Shown: one piece after another, positions 10,388 through 22,100 of the stretch
Position numbering within the stretch: position 1 is the stretch's first letter
Layout: each line of letters opens with the position of its first letter
From: Xenorhabdus anantnagensis
GTDB lineage: Bacteria; Pseudomonadota; Gammaproteobacteria; Enterobacterales; Enterobacteriaceae
Reading direction: 5' to 3'
Assembly: GCF_028598555.1 (NCBI RefSeq)
Contig: NZ_JAQRFN010000006.1
Location: forward strand, 62,001 to 126,000
DNA: 64,000 nucleotides
Notes under the pieces: generated by a model
The model's database searches: none
What the model saw: the letters and a program-made list of their open reading frames with translations, nothing else
Told to the model about the DNA's origin: nothing
Translations under genes and position numbers: made by a program

Positions 10388-13110
10388 TATGCAACCTCCC
10401 GTAAGTTATTGACTGATTTGCCTGCCAGAACCGGTGGTATACCCGGCATTCCCAGAGGCAAGCCGACTTGCCCTTGAGCCAGATTGCCACTCAGGCGCAC
10501 TGCCAAACGCAGCTGCTGTCCTTCACAATCAAATGTCATTACCGCCCCTTCTTTCACATTCAAATGCTCCGCATCCTTATGATTGATCATCACATACGGT
10601 TCAGGCATACGCTCCTGTAATACATCTGAACGTTGTGACAGTTCATCACTGCCAAACAAATGGAAATAAGGCGCAACATGCCATTGATTTTTTTGCGCAG
10701 TGAATGCGGCTGGGATAGCGTCAAAATAGTTCAATCCACCATCAACCGCTTCAATCAAACGAACCCCTGGATCGCCGAAACGTAGCTTACCACCGACTTC
10801 CGCCTGGAATTTATTCCACGCTTGTGGCGAGTTCCAGCCTGGTGCCCATGCAAATGGTATTTGCTGACGAGGTGCATATGGGCTGTTGTTCCCTTCCATT
10901 GAGAAGGCAAATGCTGTGTCGATATCCTGCGGCTGGCGCTGCTCATGAACACTGACATCGGCCAGCATGGCGGTACGGCCGCTGTAGCGATGAGGTGAGC
11001 GAGCCAATTTTTGCCCACGAATACGGAATGTGGCATCAGGTGCTGCATTTACAATGTCTTTGAATTGCGGCATGGCTTTGACACAGGCTTTAATTACATG
11101 GTCAAGCTGTGTCCAGTCAGTCTGGCATTGTGTATAGGTGGTGTACAGCGAGTGCATCCAACGCCAGCTTTCTAACATAACGATGGATTTGTCATAGAAT
11201 GCAGGTTCATAGACTTGGAAATAGCGCTGAGCACGACCTTCCTGATTCACCAACGTACCATCACTTTCAGCAAAACTAGATGCCGAAAGAATCAAATGAG
11301 CTTTATCCATGATAGCCGTGCGTTGATGATCAACCACTATCAGGTTTTTCAGGCTGTCCAGCGCGCGGTCAATTTTATCTGCCGGTGCATGACGATAGAG
11401 ATCATTTTCCATCACAATGGCGGTATCTGAATCCCCTTTGGCGATGCGTTGCAAAGCAATATCCAATGGTCGTGCTTCCATCATCGCCAGACCCAAGCTA
11501 TTGGCATACGCGGCAACATAGGAAAGCCCAACATTGGCTCCCTTATCTTTCAATGCCCATGCGATATTTGCGGCTGCCTGAACCAACGTGTCACTGCCCG
11601 GATTGCTGCCACTGATAATCAATGGTTTTTTCGCATCACGCAGTGCCTGTGCAATAATTTCCACTTTCGATTTCAAATCATCCGGCAAGTCATTGACGGC
11701 AGGCGCTATGCTGTTCAGGGCATGTGCGACAGCAAAACCCAAACGCGCTTGATCATCAACTGGGGCATGGTAACTCCATGCTGCAACATCATCCAATCGA
11801 GTATCATCAACGCTGGTCAAGAACAGAGGATACTTGGCGTGCTGACCGATATTCATCACAGCCGCAATTTGCCAGTCGGCCACTTTTTGGGCTGCCGCCA
11901 TTTCGCGGGCCTTGCCCTTCACGGCCTGACGCACAGATAAAGCCATGCGGGCAGCGGTCTGAGTCAGATCTTCCCCTAAAATCAATACGGCATCATAATC
12001 TTCAATTTCACGCAAGGAAGGCGTATAGACCCCGCCTTGTTGGAGAATTTCCAACATCATATCAAGGCGATGTTGTTCTTCCGCTGAAATGCCGCTGTAG
12101 AAGTTTTCCGCACCAACCAATTCCCGCAAGGCAAAGTTACTTTCAATACTGGCACGCGGCGAACCGATACCAATGGCATTTTTCGCCTGACGCAAAATGT
12201 CTGCGCCCCCTTGCATGACTTGCTCGGCATTCAGTGAAATCCATTGATCACCACGCAATTGTTGTGGCTGGCGAGGACGATCATCACGGTTGACATAACC
12301 ATAGCCGAAGCGCCCACGGTCACACATAAAGTAGTGGTTGATGGTACCGTTGTAGCGGTTTTCAATTCGGCGCAATTCACCGTAACGTTCTCCGGGACTG
12401 GTGTTACAGCCGATGCTGCACTGTTGGCAAATGCTTGGCGCAAATTGCATGTCCCATTTACGGTTATAGCGTTCTGAATGTGTTTTGTCGGTAAATACCC
12501 CGGTTGGGCAAATTTCAACAAGGTTACCGGAAAATTCACTTTCCAATGTGCCACTTTCAGGGCGACCAAAATAGATGTTGTCATGCGCACCATAAACGCC
12601 AAGATCCGTTCCATCCGCATAATCTTTGTAGTAGCGAACACAACGGTAACAGGCGATACAGCGGTTCATTTCATGAGCAATGAATGGCCCCAGCTCCTGA
12701 TTTTTGTGAGTACGTTTGGTAAAACGGTATTTCCGGAATGAATGCCCAGTCATCACCGTCATATCCTGCAAATGACAGTTTCCCCCTTCCTCACAAACTG
12801 GACAGTCGTGAGGGTGGTTGGTCATCAGCCATTCCACGACACTTGCGCGGAACTGCTTTGCTTCATCATCATCAATGGAAATATACGTGCCATCTGTCGC
12901 TGGTGTCATACAAGACATCACCAGACGACCGCGCGTATCTTCCGCGTTCTGATATTGCTTCACCGCACACTGGCGGCAAGCGCCAACGCTTCCCAGCGCT
13001 GGATGCCAGCAAAAATAAGGTATATCAAGCCCCAATGAGAGACAGGCTTGCAACAGGTTATCAGCCCCGTTTACATCATATTCTTTGCCGTCTACATGTA
13101 TCGTAGCCAT
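10387..13110 (-). CDS. nuoG: NADH-quinone oxidoreductase subunit G
   Basis: I choose ATG at 13110 ([11 protein letters not shown]), which gives 907 residues against 908 in E. coli. The open frame extends upstream to a TTG at 13155 and another ATG at 13119, but both would add residues absent from the family. The N-terminal ferredoxin-like domain has cysteines in [15 protein letters not shown]. It is followed by the [18 protein letters not shown] segment, [11 protein letters not shown], and CQQCSIGC for the extra N7-type cluster. The rest is a molybdopterin-oxidoreductase-like domain without catalytic function. It carries electrons from NuoF towards NuoI. Confidence 0.95.
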   Translation of the reverse strand: MATIHVDGKEYDVNGADNLLQACLSLGLDIPYFCWHPALGSVGACRQCAVKQYQNAEDTRGRLVMSCMTPATDGTYISIDDDEAKQFRASVVEWLMTNHPHDCPVCEEGGNCHLQDMTVMTGHSFRKYRFTKRTHKNQELGPFIAHEMNRCIACYRCVRYYKDYADGTDLGVYGAHDNIYFGRPESGTLESEFSGNLVEICPTGVFTDKTHSERYNRKWDMQFAPSICQQCSIGCNTSPGERYGELRRIENRYNGTINHYFMCDRGRFGYGYVNRDDRPRQPQQLRGDQWISLNAEQVMQGGADILRQAKNAIGIGSPRASIESNFALRELVGAENFYSGISAEEQHRLDMMLEILQQGGVYTPSLREIEDYDAVLILGEDLTQTAARMALSVRQAVKGKAREMAAAQKVADWQIAAVMNIGQHAKYPLFLTSVDDTRLDDVAAWSYHAPVDDQARLGFAVAHALNSIAPAVNDLPDDLKSKVEIIAQALRDAKKPLIISGSNPGSDTLVQAAANIAWALKDKGANVGLSYVAAYANSLGLAMMEARPLDIALQRIAKGDSDTAIVMENDLYRHAPADKIDRALDSLKNLIVVDHQRTAIMDKAHLILSASSFAESDGTLVNQEGRAQRYFQVYEPAFYDKSIVMLESWRWMHSLYTTYTQCQTDWTQLDHVIKACVKAMPQFKDIVNAAPDATFRIRGQKLARSPHRYSGRTAMLADVSVHEQRQPQDIDTAFAFSMEGNNSPYAPRQQIPFAWAPGWNSPQAWNKFQAEVGGKLRFGDPGVRLIEAVDGGLNYFDAIPAAFTAQKNQWHVAPYFHLFGSDELSQRSDVLQERMPEPYVMINHKDAEHLNVKEGAVMTFDCEGQQLRLAVRLSGNLAQGQVGLPLGMPGIPPVLAGKSVNNLREVA

Positions 13111-13179
13111 AGTCAGCATGCTTCCCAATGGCCTGCCGTGGCAGGCGTTAATCAAAATTCTGCTTTATGCAAACAAGCC

Positions 13180-14544
13180 TTACCAACGCTGTTTGAGCAG
13201 GTTTGGTTGAATACCCGCAATCAGGCTGGTATTGCCGTAGTCTTTAGTTACAATTCCCGCTTCAAATTCTTCGCGGAAATATTTGATAGCACTTTGTAAA
13301 GGTTCTACGGCACCGGGTGCATGGGCACAGAAAGTTTTGCCGGGGCCGAGGAAACGGCAGAGTTGTTCTAAAGTCTCAATATCACCAGGCTGGCCTTTAC
13401 CGTTCTCAATAGCCCGGAGGATTTTGACACTCCACGGCAAACCATCACGGCATGGCGTACACCAACCACAAGATTCACGAGCGAAGAATTCTTCAAGATT
13501 GCGGGTCAGGGAAACTATATTGATTTCATGATCCACTGCCATTGCCAGTGCAGTTCCCAAACGGCTACCCGCTTTGGCGATATGCTCAAAATCCATTGGC
13601 AGATCCAAATGATCTGTTGTCAGGAAATCAGTTCCTGCCCCTCCTGGTTGCCATGCCTTGAATTTCAGGCCATCACGCATTCCACCCGCATAATCTTCAA
13701 GAATTTCACGGGCTGTCGTACCAAAAGGCAGTTCCCAAACACCCGGATTTTTGACACGGCCAGAAAAGCCCATCAGTTTGGTGCCGGCGTCTTTACTTTT
13801 GCCTTCACTCAAACCGATATACCACTCTTTCCCATGCTCAAGAATTGCAGGAACGTTGCACAGGGTTTCGACGTTGTTGACGCACGTTGGTTTTCCCCAT
13901 ACGCCAGAAGTCGCAGGAAATGGCGGTTTTGAACGTGGGTTTGCCCTGCGCCCTTCAAGGGAGTTAATCAGTGCGGTTTCTTCACCACAGATATAACGAC
14001 CCGCGCCGGTATGAACAAATAGTTCAAAATCAAAGCCACTGCCCAAAATATTCTTGCCAAGCAGCCCCGCAGCTTTAGCCTCTTCGATTGCCTTGCGCAG
14101 ATGAACAGCCGCTTCGACATACTCACCACGCAGAAAGATGTAGCCACGATAGGCTTTCAGTGCAAAAGCACTGATAAGCATGCCTTCCACCAACAGGTGG
14201 GGCAGTTGTTCCATTAACAGGCGGTCTTTGTAAGTGCCCGGCTCCATCTCATCCGCATTACACAGCAAGTAGCGGATATTCATGCTTTCGTCTTTTGGCA
14301 TCAGGCTCCATTTCAAGCCTGTTGAGAAACCCGCACCACCACGGCCTTTTAAGCCAGCATCTTTAACCAGCGCGGTAATTTCATCGGGAGCCATGCCCTT
14401 CAGTGCTTTTTCGGCTCCTTTGTAACCATTCTTGCTGCAATATTCGTCCAGCCAGACAGGTTGTTGGTCATCACGCAACCGCCATGTCAGGGGATGAGTT
14501 TCCGCTGCGCGGATAATTTCTTTCACTCCTGAGTGCGTTGTCAT
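13180..14544 (-). CDS. nuoF: NADH-quinone oxidoreductase subunit F (NADH-binding)
   Basis: 454 residues against 445 in E. coli. The extra residues are at the N-terminus, where ATG overlaps the nuoE stop as ATGA and has GGAG 8 bases upstream. [13 protein letters not shown] near residue 65 forms the NADH/FMN site. [10 protein letters not shown] plus a later cysteine (FCAHAPG) hold the N3 4Fe-4S cluster. This is the electron entry subunit of complex I. A 69-base gap separates it from the chosen nuoG start. Confidence 0.97.
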   Translation of the reverse strand: MTTHSGVKEIIRAAETHPLTWRLRDDQQPVWLDEYCSKNGYKGAEKALKGMAPDEITALVKDAGLKGRGGAGFSTGLKWSLMPKDESMNIRYLLCNADEMEPGTYKDRLLMEQLPHLLVEGMLISAFALKAYRGYIFLRGEYVEAAVHLRKAIEEAKAAGLLGKNILGSGFDFELFVHTGAGRYICGEETALINSLEGRRANPRSKPPFPATSGVWGKPTCVNNVETLCNVPAILEHGKEWYIGLSEGKSKDAGTKLMGFSGRVKNPGVWELPFGTTAREILEDYAGGMRDGLKFKAWQPGGAGTDFLTTDHLDLPMDFEHIAKAGSRLGTALAMAVDHEINIVSLTRNLEEFFARESCGWCTPCRDGLPWSVKILRAIENGKGQPGDIETLEQLCRFLGPGKTFCAHAPGAVEPLQSAIKYFREEFEAGIVTKDYGNTSLIAGIQPNLLKQRW

Positions 14545-15086
14545 GGATACTGCTCCAGTAGTTTTTCAATTTCTTCGGGTTTCACGTAACTGTGAGTGTC
14601 CTCATCAATCATCATGGTTGGCCCCTTGTCACAGTTACCCAAACAGCAGGTTGGCAACAATGTGAAGCGTCCATCTGTCGTGGTTTGCCCCGGACAAATG
14701 TTCAGGTGCGACTCTATCGCTGCCTGAACGCCCTGATAGCCCGTGATATGACATACAACACTGTCACAATAACGGATAATGTGTCGCCCTACTGGCTGCC
14801 GATAAATCTGGCTGTAAAACGTCGCCACACCTTCCACATCACTGGCTGGAATACCCAAAACTTCAGCAATGGCATAAATGGCACCATCCGGCACCCAACC
14901 ACGCTGCTTTTGCACAATTTTCAGAGCTTCAATTGACGCAGCACGCGGATCTTCGTAGTGGTGTTTTTCTTGCTCAATGGCATTGCGCTCTTCCGCACTC
15001 AACACAAATTCATCCGGTGTCTGAGTGTCCGTTACGTTAACCACATCAAGACGTGCTTGCTTATTTGCGTTAAATTCACTTTGCAT
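14541..15086 (-). CDS. nuoE: NADH-quinone oxidoreductase subunit E
   Basis: 181 residues, thioredoxin-like 2Fe-2S protein. Cluster N1a ligands are visible as CDSVVC and CLGNC in the C-terminal half. The first ~30 residues are a polar leader longer than in E. coli NuoE (166 residues). A downstream start is possible, but ATG at 15086 lies 2 bases after the nuoCD stop, which fits coupled translation. Confidence 0.95.
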   Translation of the reverse strand: MQSEFNANKQARLDVVNVTDTQTPDEFVLSAEERNAIEQEKHHYEDPRAASIEALKIVQKQRGWVPDGAIYAIAEVLGIPASDVEGVATFYSQIYRQPVGRHIIRYCDSVVCHITGYQGVQAAIESHLNICPGQTTTDGRFTLLPTCCLGNCDKGPTMMIDEDTHSYVKPEEIEKLLEQYP

Positions 15087-15088
15087 CG

Positions 15089-16888
15089 TTAGCGATCCAC
15101 ATCAGACATAACAAAATCGATACTGCCCAGATAGACGATAAGGTCAGAAACCAGGCTGCCGCGGATCACCGATGGTATTTGCTGCAAGTGAGCAAAACTT
15201 GGTGTACGAATGCGGGTACGATAGCTCATGGTGCTACCATCACTGGTCAGGTAATAACTGTTGATACCTTTAGTCGCTTCGATCATCTGGAATGATTCAT
15301 TGGCAGGCATGACGGGTCCCCATGACACTTGCAAGAAGTGGTTAATCATGGTTTCGATGTGCTGCAAAGCCCGTTCTCTCGGTGGTGGTGTGGTCAGTGG
15401 ATGATCAGCCTTGAATGGACCTTCTGGCATATTTTTGAGGCACTGCTCAAGGATGCGCATACTCTGACGGATTTCTTCCACTTTCAGCATGACACGGTCA
15501 TAGCAATCACCGTTGTAGCCTGTTGGTACTTCAAAATCGAAATTTTCATAGCCGGAATAAGGACGCCATTTACGCACATCAAAGCCAATGCCGGTCGCAC
15601 GCAGCCCTGCACCGGTAACTCCCCAGTCCAAAGCCTGTTTAGCGTTGTAAGCCGCCACTCCGACAGAACGCCCTTTAAGGACACTGTTTTTCAGTGCTGC
15701 TTTGACATAAGAATTCAAACGTTTCGGCAGCCAGTCCAGCAATTCACGTAACAGTTTTTCCCAGCCGCGTGGCAAGTCATGGGCAACACCACCGATTCGG
15801 AACCACGCCGGATGCATACGGAACCCAGTAATTGCCTCAACAACATCGTAAACTTTCTGTCGGTCAGTAAAGGCAAAGAAGACGGGGGTCATCGCACCAA
15901 CGTCTTGGATAAATGTGCTGATATAAAGCAGATGGCTATTAATGCGGAACAGCTCAGACAGCATGACACGAATTGTTTTCACGCGATCCGGTACGTCAAT
16001 GCCTGCCAGCTTTTCAACCGCCAGCACATAAGGCATTTCGTTAACACATCCCCCCAGATATTCGATACGATCGGTATAAGGGATATAACTGTGCCATGAC
16101 TGACGTTCACCCATCTTTTCGGCACCACGATGGTGGTAGCCAATATCAGGTACGCAATCAACGATTTCTTCGCCATCAAGTTGCAGAACAATGCGGAATG
16201 CACCGTGAGCAGAAGGATGGTTTGGGCCAAGGTTAAGGAACATGAAGTCTTCATTATCAGTACTACGCTTCATGCCCCACTCTTCTGGTTTGAAAGTCAG
16301 GGCTTCCATCTCCAGATCTTCTTTCTGCTTCGTCAATATGAAAGGATCGAATTCCGTGGCACGCGCAGAATATTCCTTGCGCAACGGATGGCCTTCCCAT
16401 GTCGGTGGCATCAAGATACGGCGCAAATTTGGATGGCCGTTGAACGTAATGCCGAACATTTCCCACGTTTCACGTTCATACCAATTAGCATTCGGGAAAA
16501 TTGACGTGATAGTTGGGATATTCAGGTCTTGTTCAATGAGCGCAACTTTCAACATGATGTCACGGTTACGCTCTATGGAAATCAAGTGATAAAACACCGA
16601 AAAGTCAGCCGCAGGCAAACTTTGTCGGTGGGAGCGCTGACGCTCATCGACACCATGCAAGTCAAACAGCATGACGTAAGGTTTGGGTAACTTTTTCAGG
16701 AATGTTATTACTTCCAGTAACTGTTTCCGCTTAATCCAAACAACAGGCATACCGGTACGGGTCGGCTGGATGGTAAAGGCATCCGGGCCAAATTGACGGT
16801 TAAGCTCGCTCACAACAGGATCATCAATATGATCTCGTGTTTCCCAAGCTGGTCGTGCGCTTTCTTGCGCTATCTGATCTGTCATCAT
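15089..16888 (-). CDS. nuoC: NADH-quinone oxidoreductase subunit C/D, fused
   Basis: 599 residues in one chain, as in E. coli NuoCD (about 596-600). Residues ~25-190 are the 30-kDa NuoC domain. From ~residue 205 ([14 protein letters not shown]) follows the 49-kDa NuoD domain, which with NuoB forms the quinone reduction site. The conserved C-terminus ends DFVMSDVDR. The C/D fusion is characteristic of gammaproteobacteria of the E. coli type. Two adjacent ATG codons at 16888 and 16885 could both serve as start. Confidence 0.97.
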   Translation of the reverse strand: MMTDQIAQESARPAWETRDHIDDPVVSELNRQFGPDAFTIQPTRTGMPVVWIKRKQLLEVITFLKKLPKPYVMLFDLHGVDERQRSHRQSLPAADFSVFYHLISIERNRDIMLKVALIEQDLNIPTITSIFPNANWYERETWEMFGITFNGHPNLRRILMPPTWEGHPLRKEYSARATEFDPFILTKQKEDLEMEALTFKPEEWGMKRSTDNEDFMFLNLGPNHPSAHGAFRIVLQLDGEEIVDCVPDIGYHHRGAEKMGERQSWHSYIPYTDRIEYLGGCVNEMPYVLAVEKLAGIDVPDRVKTIRVMLSELFRINSHLLYISTFIQDVGAMTPVFFAFTDRQKVYDVVEAITGFRMHPAWFRIGGVAHDLPRGWEKLLRELLDWLPKRLNSYVKAALKNSVLKGRSVGVAAYNAKQALDWGVTGAGLRATGIGFDVRKWRPYSGYENFDFEVPTGYNGDCYDRVMLKVEEIRQSMRILEQCLKNMPEGPFKADHPLTTPPPRERALQHIETMINHFLQVSWGPVMPANESFQMIEATKGINSYYLTSDGSTMSYRTRIRTPSFAHLQQIPSVIRGSLVSDLIVYLGSIDFVMSDVDR

Positions 16889-16963
16889 TCTTCACCACAA
16901 CGCTTGATCAGGGTTTTTGTAATCGCAACACATTGCTCTGGTTACGCTATTTGGCTAAAAGCC

Positions 16964-17638
16964 TTAAATTTCGTCTGGAGTACGCAGATTTTTCACTGCA
17001 ATACGTTCACCACGCTTCCGTTCTCTTTCTGATTGCATATTTGCGCGGTAAACCCCCTGATCGCCAACAACCCAAGACAGCGGGCGTCGTTCTTTGCCTA
17101 TGGACTCTTGCAGCAGCAGCAGGGCCTGCATATAGGCTTCTGGGCGAGGAGGACAGCCAGGAATATAAACATCGACGGGGATAAACTTATCAACCCCTTG
17201 AACCACGGAATAAATATCGTACATACCACCGGAATTTGCACAGGCTCCCATTGAAATAACCCACTTCGGTTCCAGCATTTGATCGTACAGACGTTGAATG
17301 ACAGGAGCCATTTTGACGAAGCAGGTGCCAGAAACCACCATGAAATCAGCCTGACGGGGAGATGCTCGCAATACTTCTGCACCAAAACGAGCAACATCGT
17401 GAACCGCGGTAAATGACGTCACCATTTCCACATAACAGCAAGAAAGCCCGAAGTTGTAGGGCCACAGGGAATTTTTCCTTCCCCAATTCACCATATCATG
17501 CAGAGCATGTTCCAATTTTCCCATATAGACACTACGGTGAACGTGCTGCTCTAGGGGATCGCTGACAATTTCCTGTTTTTGCAGGGGATAACGGTCATTC
17601 TCACCGTTCGGATCTATGCGGGTGAGCGTATAATCCAT
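16964..17638 (-). CDS. nuoB: NADH-quinone oxidoreductase subunit B
   Basis: 224 residues. The N2 4Fe-4S cluster ligands are visible: the tandem CC in [11 protein letters not shown], a Cys in [11 protein letters not shown], and [13 protein letters not shown]2 is the terminal electron donor to quinone. Located 15 bases after nuoA and 75 bases before nuoCD. Intact, standard length. Confidence 0.97.
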   Translation of the reverse strand: MDYTLTRIDPNGENDRYPLQKQEIVSDPLEQHVHRSVYMGKLEHALHDMVNWGRKNSLWPYNFGLSCCYVEMVTSFTAVHDVARFGAEVLRASPRQADFMVVSGTCFVKMAPVIQRLYDQMLEPKWVISMGACANSGGMYDIYSVVQGVDKFIPVDVYIPGCPPRPEAYMQALLLLQESIGKERRPLSWVVGDQGVYRANMQSERERKRGERIAVKNLRTPDEI

Positions 17639-17653
17639 CTTTATGCCTCGCTA

Positions 17654-18097
17654 TTACTGCATATGACTGTTGTTGGTATAAGTGTCAGCACTCGGTTTAC
17701 TGACCTGACGTTTTGAACGTGCAGGTGTCCAATCCAACGCGCCAATGCGCGCCAGATAAACCAAGCCTGCCAATAACACCAAAATGAAAATACTTGCTTC
17801 GGCAAAGCCTAGCCAACCGCTCTCTTTGATTGAGACGGCCCATGCATACAAGTAAAGGGCTTCAACATCAAAGATAACAAAGAACATGGCAACCAGATAA
17901 AACTTCGACGACAGGCGCAAACGAGCACTGCCGACAGAATCAATACCTGATTCATAAGGTACGTGTTTTGCTCTGGCTTTCGCTCTGCCCCCCATGAAGT
18001 ACCCGCCCAGTAGCATGAGCACACACAAACCAAAAGCACCTATTAGGAAAACCGCAAATGCCCAGTGATGGGCTAAAATTCCAGTGGATGTAGACAT
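17654..18097 (-). CDS. nuoA: NADH-quinone oxidoreductase subunit A, first gene of the operon
   Basis: 147 residues with three transmembrane helices, matching E. coli NuoA length. The conserved loop [20 protein letters not shown] (helix 1-2 loop at the quinone cavity) is present. As first gene it follows the long lrhA-nuoA spacer, where the nuo promoter must lie; in E. coli that region integrates ArcA, NarL and Fis control. The order A-B-CD-E-F-G-H-I-J-K-L-M-N is complete here. Confidence 0.97.
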   Translation of the reverse strand: MSTSTGILAHHWAFAVFLIGAFGLCVLMLLGGYFMGGRAKARAKHVPYESGIDSVGSARLRLSSKFYLVAMFFVIFDVEALYLYAWAVSIKESGWLGFAEASIFILVLLAGLVYLARIGALDWTPARSKRQVSKPSADTYTNNSHMQ

Positions 18098-18804
18098 ACT
18101 CGTTGCTTACTCATCAAAAGTGGTGTCAAGGTGTCTGCTCTTTTTGCCGGCAGTGTTGCACCACATCGATTCATGGGAAGGGATAACAACCAAATCTGAA
18201 ACAGCGCTAATCAATATATCTCATCGCTTGAATCGTCTTGGTTTTTATTCCTCTCAATATATTTGCCATAACGGCAAAAGCACTCATTTATTTATTTACA
18301 AACAACAAACCATTAATTAACAGATTGTGCTGGTATATCGCTAAAACGTGTCAGTCGTATAAAAAAACATCTTCCCGACATAACCAGTCTAACCGATAAC
18401 TCGACTTTCCTACACCATTATCGCAGGAAAAACCTGTCTTTCCACTGCACTACTTGGGGTATTTTTATGATCAAGTGCACAGTTTCATTGAAAAACATTC
18501 AACAGGCGAACGTAATTCATTCAATTTCTAATAAATTGTTTCTAAAAAGAACTATTGATGTGCGATAAGAAAGCTATTTCTGAAAACAGATTTATTTTAT
18601 CAATTTAGAAAAATAAAATTTGTTAACAAAGCAACATTCTTTTAACTAAAATTCGAAAGATATAGGAAAATTATTAGGGTATATTTCTTGTTGGAAATAT
18701 TAGAAATGGGAATGAAAACCGGAGAGAATTATTAATAAGCAGTAAACAACAGGCTAATATCTCCATAAGTAAAATGGAAATATTAGCCTATAAACACATA
18801 AAAC
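18098..18804. promoter_or_regulatory. Long lrhA-nuoA spacer, expected to hold the nuo promoter
   Basis: About 700 AT-rich bases upstream of nuoA and downstream of lrhA. I see no convincing gene. In E. coli this spacer carries the nuo promoters and their regulator sites, so a similar role is inferred. An inverted repeat lies at its lrhA-proximal end and is listed separately. I could not place the promoter with confidence. Confidence 0.55.
18751..18789 (-). terminator. Stem-loop just after lrhA
   Basis: The arms AGGCTAATATCTCC and GGAAATATTAGCCT pair over about 13 positions with one mismatch around an 11-base loop. The position, 16 bases past the lrhA stop, fits a transcript end for lrhA. There is no strong U tract, so it may instead stabilise the 3' end of the mRNA. 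Confidence 0.55.
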
Positions 18805-19797
18805 TTATTCGTCTATATCTTCAATAGAAGTTTCATCAATGACTTCAGTTGGTTTGATAGGTTCAATAGATTCAATAGATTCATCTATTTCGTCTGATTC
18901 ATCAGACTGAGCCGACGTTACGGTATAAGGTGTTTTCTTATTTTCTATTGCACCAAAAACAGTCAAGACAGATTCATTCTGCTCATTACTGTTACGATAC
19001 AAGAAGAATTGAATTTCCGGCAGGCGTGGTAAACCATCAGCTTCGCCTAAAATTCTCAGGTCTGCATTATGCATTTCCAGAGGGCGAGCGGTAATACCAA
19101 CTTCTGCGTTCACAGCCGCACGAATAGCGGATAAGGAGGCAGCTTCATATGCAACGCGACATGAAATACCTGCCATATGCAGCGTATCCAGAGCAAGCTC
19201 GCGGAAAGGATTAGCTTCATCCATCACAACCAACGGTATAGGTTCGTTCGTCCGCAATTGGAAATCTGGTGCGCAGTGCCATAAAACAGGCGAAGAACGT
19301 AAGATCGTTTTAGGATGGTGGTTAATTTTTGCTGTGGTTAATGCCAAATCAATTTCATGGTTATCCAACATGCTTTCGATAAATTGAGCACGCTTAATAC
19401 GTACATCAACGGCCACGCGTGGATAGACAGAAGCAATACGGTTCAATAAGAAAGGAAGTAATGTATCAACAGCGTCATCTGATACTCCTATTCTCAATTC
19501 ACCTTCCGCATCATTGTAGGTCAATGATGCTGTTGCATCATCATTAGCACGAAGAATTTGACGTGCATAACCAAGAAGTTGAAGCCCGTGCTCGGTCAAA
19601 AGCTTATTGCGGCCGTGGCGAGCAAATAACTCTCTCCCCACGAGCTGTTCCAACCGCTGCATTTGCTGACTCACAGCTGACTGCGTTCTGGAAACAGCAT
19701 TTGCTGCTGCTGCAAAAGTATTTAAGTCCGCAACGGCAACAAAAGTCCTCAACAGATCGAGATCGAGGTTTATTATCTGACGATTCGCATTTATCAT
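18805..19797 (-). CDS. lrhA: LysR-family regulator LrhA/HexA
   Basis: 330 residues. Residues ~12-70 form the winged helix-turn-helix (LDLLRTFVAVADLNTFAAAA, then SRTQSAVSQQMQRLE), nearly identical to E. coli LrhA; the effector-binding domain follows. In Photorhabdus and Xenorhabdus the orthologue (HexA/LrhA) controls motility, virulence, symbiosis and secondary metabolite clusters, so it may influence the pax locus here; that link is inference. The position between nuoA and alaA is conserved. The C-terminal ~33 residues are an acidic low-complexity tail rich in Asp, Glu, Ser and Ile (for example SDESDEIDESIESIE), encoded by a 9-bp tandem repeat and unlike the E. coli tail. Confidence 0.95.
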   Translation of the reverse strand: MINANRQIINLDLDLLRTFVAVADLNTFAAAANAVSRTQSAVSQQMQRLEQLVGRELFARHGRNKLLTEHGLQLLGYARQILRANDDATASLTYNDAEGELRIGVSDDAVDTLLPFLLNRIASVYPRVAVDVRIKRAQFIESMLDNHEIDLALTTAKINHHPKTILRSSPVLWHCAPDFQLRTNEPIPLVVMDEANPFRELALDTLHMAGISCRVAYEAASLSAIRAAVNAEVGITARPLEMHNADLRILGEADGLPRLPEIQFFLYRNSNEQNESVLTVFGAIENKKTPYTVTSAQSDESDEIDESIESIEPIKPTEVIDETSIEDIDE

Positions 19798-20620
19798 CGC
19801 ATATATTCGCTTTTTACTGGTTTTTTTTTAATAGCTAATAGTACTAACCTGGTGTTGTTTCGTTACTTAGCAGTATCAAATAAAATAATGCCAATTATGA
19901 CATTACTCTACTCTATTTAATAGGGCAAAGATTTACTGCATTTTTTTATCATTTAGATCATTATGGTTTTATTTTCTCCTTTCTTAACAAAAATTATGCA
20001 ATCCAAAAATAAATTAGAGATAAAACTCTATTTACATCACATAAACATCAATTTCCAGTACAAATATCCTTTTTCTGACTTACTTCAAAGAATAACGTGA
20101 TCTGAATTAGCCATACTTAACACCGCTAGCTAATATTAGTATTTTTAATGAATTAACTTTATCACTGAATAGGCCTGAAAATGTTATGGATAAGAATTCA
20201 AAAAAATTGTCAAAGTATCATGTGATAAAACCTAAATTAACTTTACGTCAATAAAGATAAATTATAAGAATACATTATACAAACCTTCTTACTTTTATTG
20301 ACAATTTAAAATTTACTAAACATATGGGCTAAAAAAACACCTGCCAAAATGGCATCTCCTTCGTTCCTTGTCAACTAAAAACAAGTCATTATTCAAAATA
20401 AAAAACCAAAAAAATAAGATAATTAAAAACAAAACACCAATAAATCAGAGTAGTTTAGAGAGCAAACTTATTCATTTATTCTTAAAACAACCGTTTTAAC
20501 CAAAGATATCAAAGCCTCTTCAAAATACAGATTGAGAAGAGTACATTGATTACTACACTTTGATTACTACACTTTTTATGCTGGGTAGTATCCAATTTTG
20601 CCAAGAGGTCAAGGCACTCT
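19798..20620. promoter_or_regulatory. Divergent lrhA-alaA spacer
   Basis: About 820 AT-rich bases between divergent lrhA and alaA, without a credible gene. It must contain both promoters. The only distinct structure is a 14-bp tandem duplication close to alaA. The length resembles the long regulatory region upstream of lrhA homologues in related bacteria, where autoregulation occurs; this was not resolved to individual sites. Confidence 0.5.
20546..20573 (+). repeat. 14-bp direct tandem repeat upstream of alaA
   Basis: TTGATTACTACACT occurs twice head to tail, 48 bases before the alaA start. Each copy carries a TTGATT that could act as a -35-like element. It may be a slippage product with promoter effect, or neutral. 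Confidence 0.7.
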
Positions 20621-21835
20621 ATGTTTTCCATTAATAAATCCAATAAATTAGATAATGTCTGTTACGACATCCGGGGGAATACCCTCAAAGAAGCTAAGCG
20701 ACTCGAAGAAGAAGGTAATAAGGTACTGAAATTAAATATTGGAAATCCAGCACCATTTGGATTCGAAGCGCCCGATGAAATTTTAGTCGACGTTATCCGT
20801 AATCTATCAACAGCCCAAGGTTATTCTGACTCAAAAGGGTTGTATTCCGCTCGCAAGGCGATCATGCAGCATTACCAAGCCAGAGATATGCTGGATGTTA
20901 CCGTTGAAGATATCTTTATTGGTAACGGTGTTTCTGAACTTATCGTTCAATCTATGCAGGCTCTGCTGAATACCGGGGACGAAATGTTGGTTCCTGCGCC
21001 TGACTATCCTCTTTGGACTGCGGCAGTCTCACTTTCCAGCGGTAATGCCGTCCACTATCTATGTGATGAGCAACAAGGGTGGTTTCCTGATTTAGATGAT
21101 ATCCGCCGTAAAATTACCCCACGTACTCGTGGCATCGTTATTATTAACCCGAACAACCCAACCGGAGCGGTATATAGTAAAGAATTGTTGCTGGAAATAG
21201 TAGAAATCGCCCGTCAACATAATCTGATTATTTTTGCCGATGAGATTTATGACAAGATTCTGTACGATGATGCCCAGCACCACTCCATCGCGGCATTAGC
21301 CCCCGATCTCTTTACTGTGACTTTTAATGGCCTGTCCAAAACCTACCGTGTAGCGGGTTTCCGTCAGGGCTGGATGGTGCTGAACGGCCCTAAAAAGCAA
21401 GCTAAAGATTATATTGAAGGGTTAGAAATGCTGGCATCAATGCGCCTTTGTGCCAATGTGCCAATGCAGCACGCGATTCAAACAGCATTAGGCGGCTATC
21501 AAAGTATCAGTGAATTTATTCTTCCGGGTGGCAGACTCTATGAACAGCGCAACCGTGCATGGGAATTGATTAATCAGATCCCAGGGGTCTCCTGTGTGAA
21601 ACCAATGGGTGCTCTATATATGTTCCCGAAAATAGACACCAAACGTTTCAATATTCATGATGACCAAAAAATGGTATTAGATCTTTTACTACAGGAAAAA
21701 GTTTTGCTGGTTCAGGGGACCGCATTTAATTGGCCAACTCCTGACCATTTCCGTATTGTTACACTGCCGCATGTCACTGACTTGCAAATGGCTATTGATA
21801 AATTTGCCCGCTTTATCGGTAACTATCACCAATAA
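20621..21835 (+). CDS. alaA: Glutamate-pyruvate (alanine) aminotransferase
   Basis: 404 residues against 405 for E. coli AlaA (formerly YfbQ), with very high similarity throughout. Class I/II PLP aminotransferase: the PLP lysine is K240 in TFNGLSKTYR, the NPNNPTGAVY loop is at ~177, and the Asp of FADEIYD near 207 pairs with the cofactor. It makes L-alanine from pyruvate and glutamate in the cytoplasm. Gene order lrhA-alaA-yfbR is that of E. coli. GAGGT lies upstream of the ATG. Confidence 0.96.
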   Translation: MFSINKSNKLDNVCYDIRGNTLKEAKRLEEEGNKVLKLNIGNPAPFGFEAPDEILVDVIRNLSTAQGYSDSKGLYSARKAIMQHYQARDMLDVTVEDIFIGNGVSELIVQSMQALLNTGDEMLVPAPDYPLWTAAVSLSSGNAVHYLCDEQQGWFPDLDDIRRKITPRTRGIVIINPNNPTGAVYSKELLLEIVEIARQHNLIIFADEIYDKILYDDAQHHSIAALAPDLFTVTFNGLSKTYRVAGFRQGWMVLNGPKKQAKDYIEGLEMLASMRLCANVPMQHAIQTALGGYQSISEFILPGGRLYEQRNRAWELINQIPGVSCVKPMGALYMFPKIDTKRFNIHDDQKMVLDLLLQEKVLLVQGTAFNWPTPDHFRIVTLPHVTDLQMAIDKFARFIGNYHQ

Positions 21836-21855
21836 CCATAATATTCATTATTTAA

Positions 21856-21897
21856 AGCCTATCTCGGAAAGTATTAATAAACTAATGGGATAGGTTA
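21856..21897 (+). terminator. Possible terminator after alaA
   Basis: An imperfect inverted repeat (AAGCCTATCTC paired with GGGATAGGTT) is followed by ATTATTTTGTT, 20 bases past the alaA stop. The loop is long and the pairing imperfect, so this is a weak call. Confidence 0.4.
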
Positions 21898-22100
21898 TTA
21901 TTTTGTTATCAAAAGTTTATTTCTTATTCACTGTTATTTCCCTATAAATGAATTTTCCATAAATTAATATTTCCTTTCTTTTTCATGTTATAGATTACAC
22001 ATGGAAGGAATATATTGAGTTAAATTGACATTTAATAGGTTTACTTCCCCTTCCACTCCGCCCACAATTAATCAATATTATTCCGCTTCAAGAGGAAATT

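Noticed and set aside
10755-12741. Long plus- and minus-strand frames overlapping nuoG, with similar shadows in paxB and paxC
   Set aside because: They are antisense or out-of-frame to strongly conserved proteins with full-length family matches; none has a credible ribosome site with homology.
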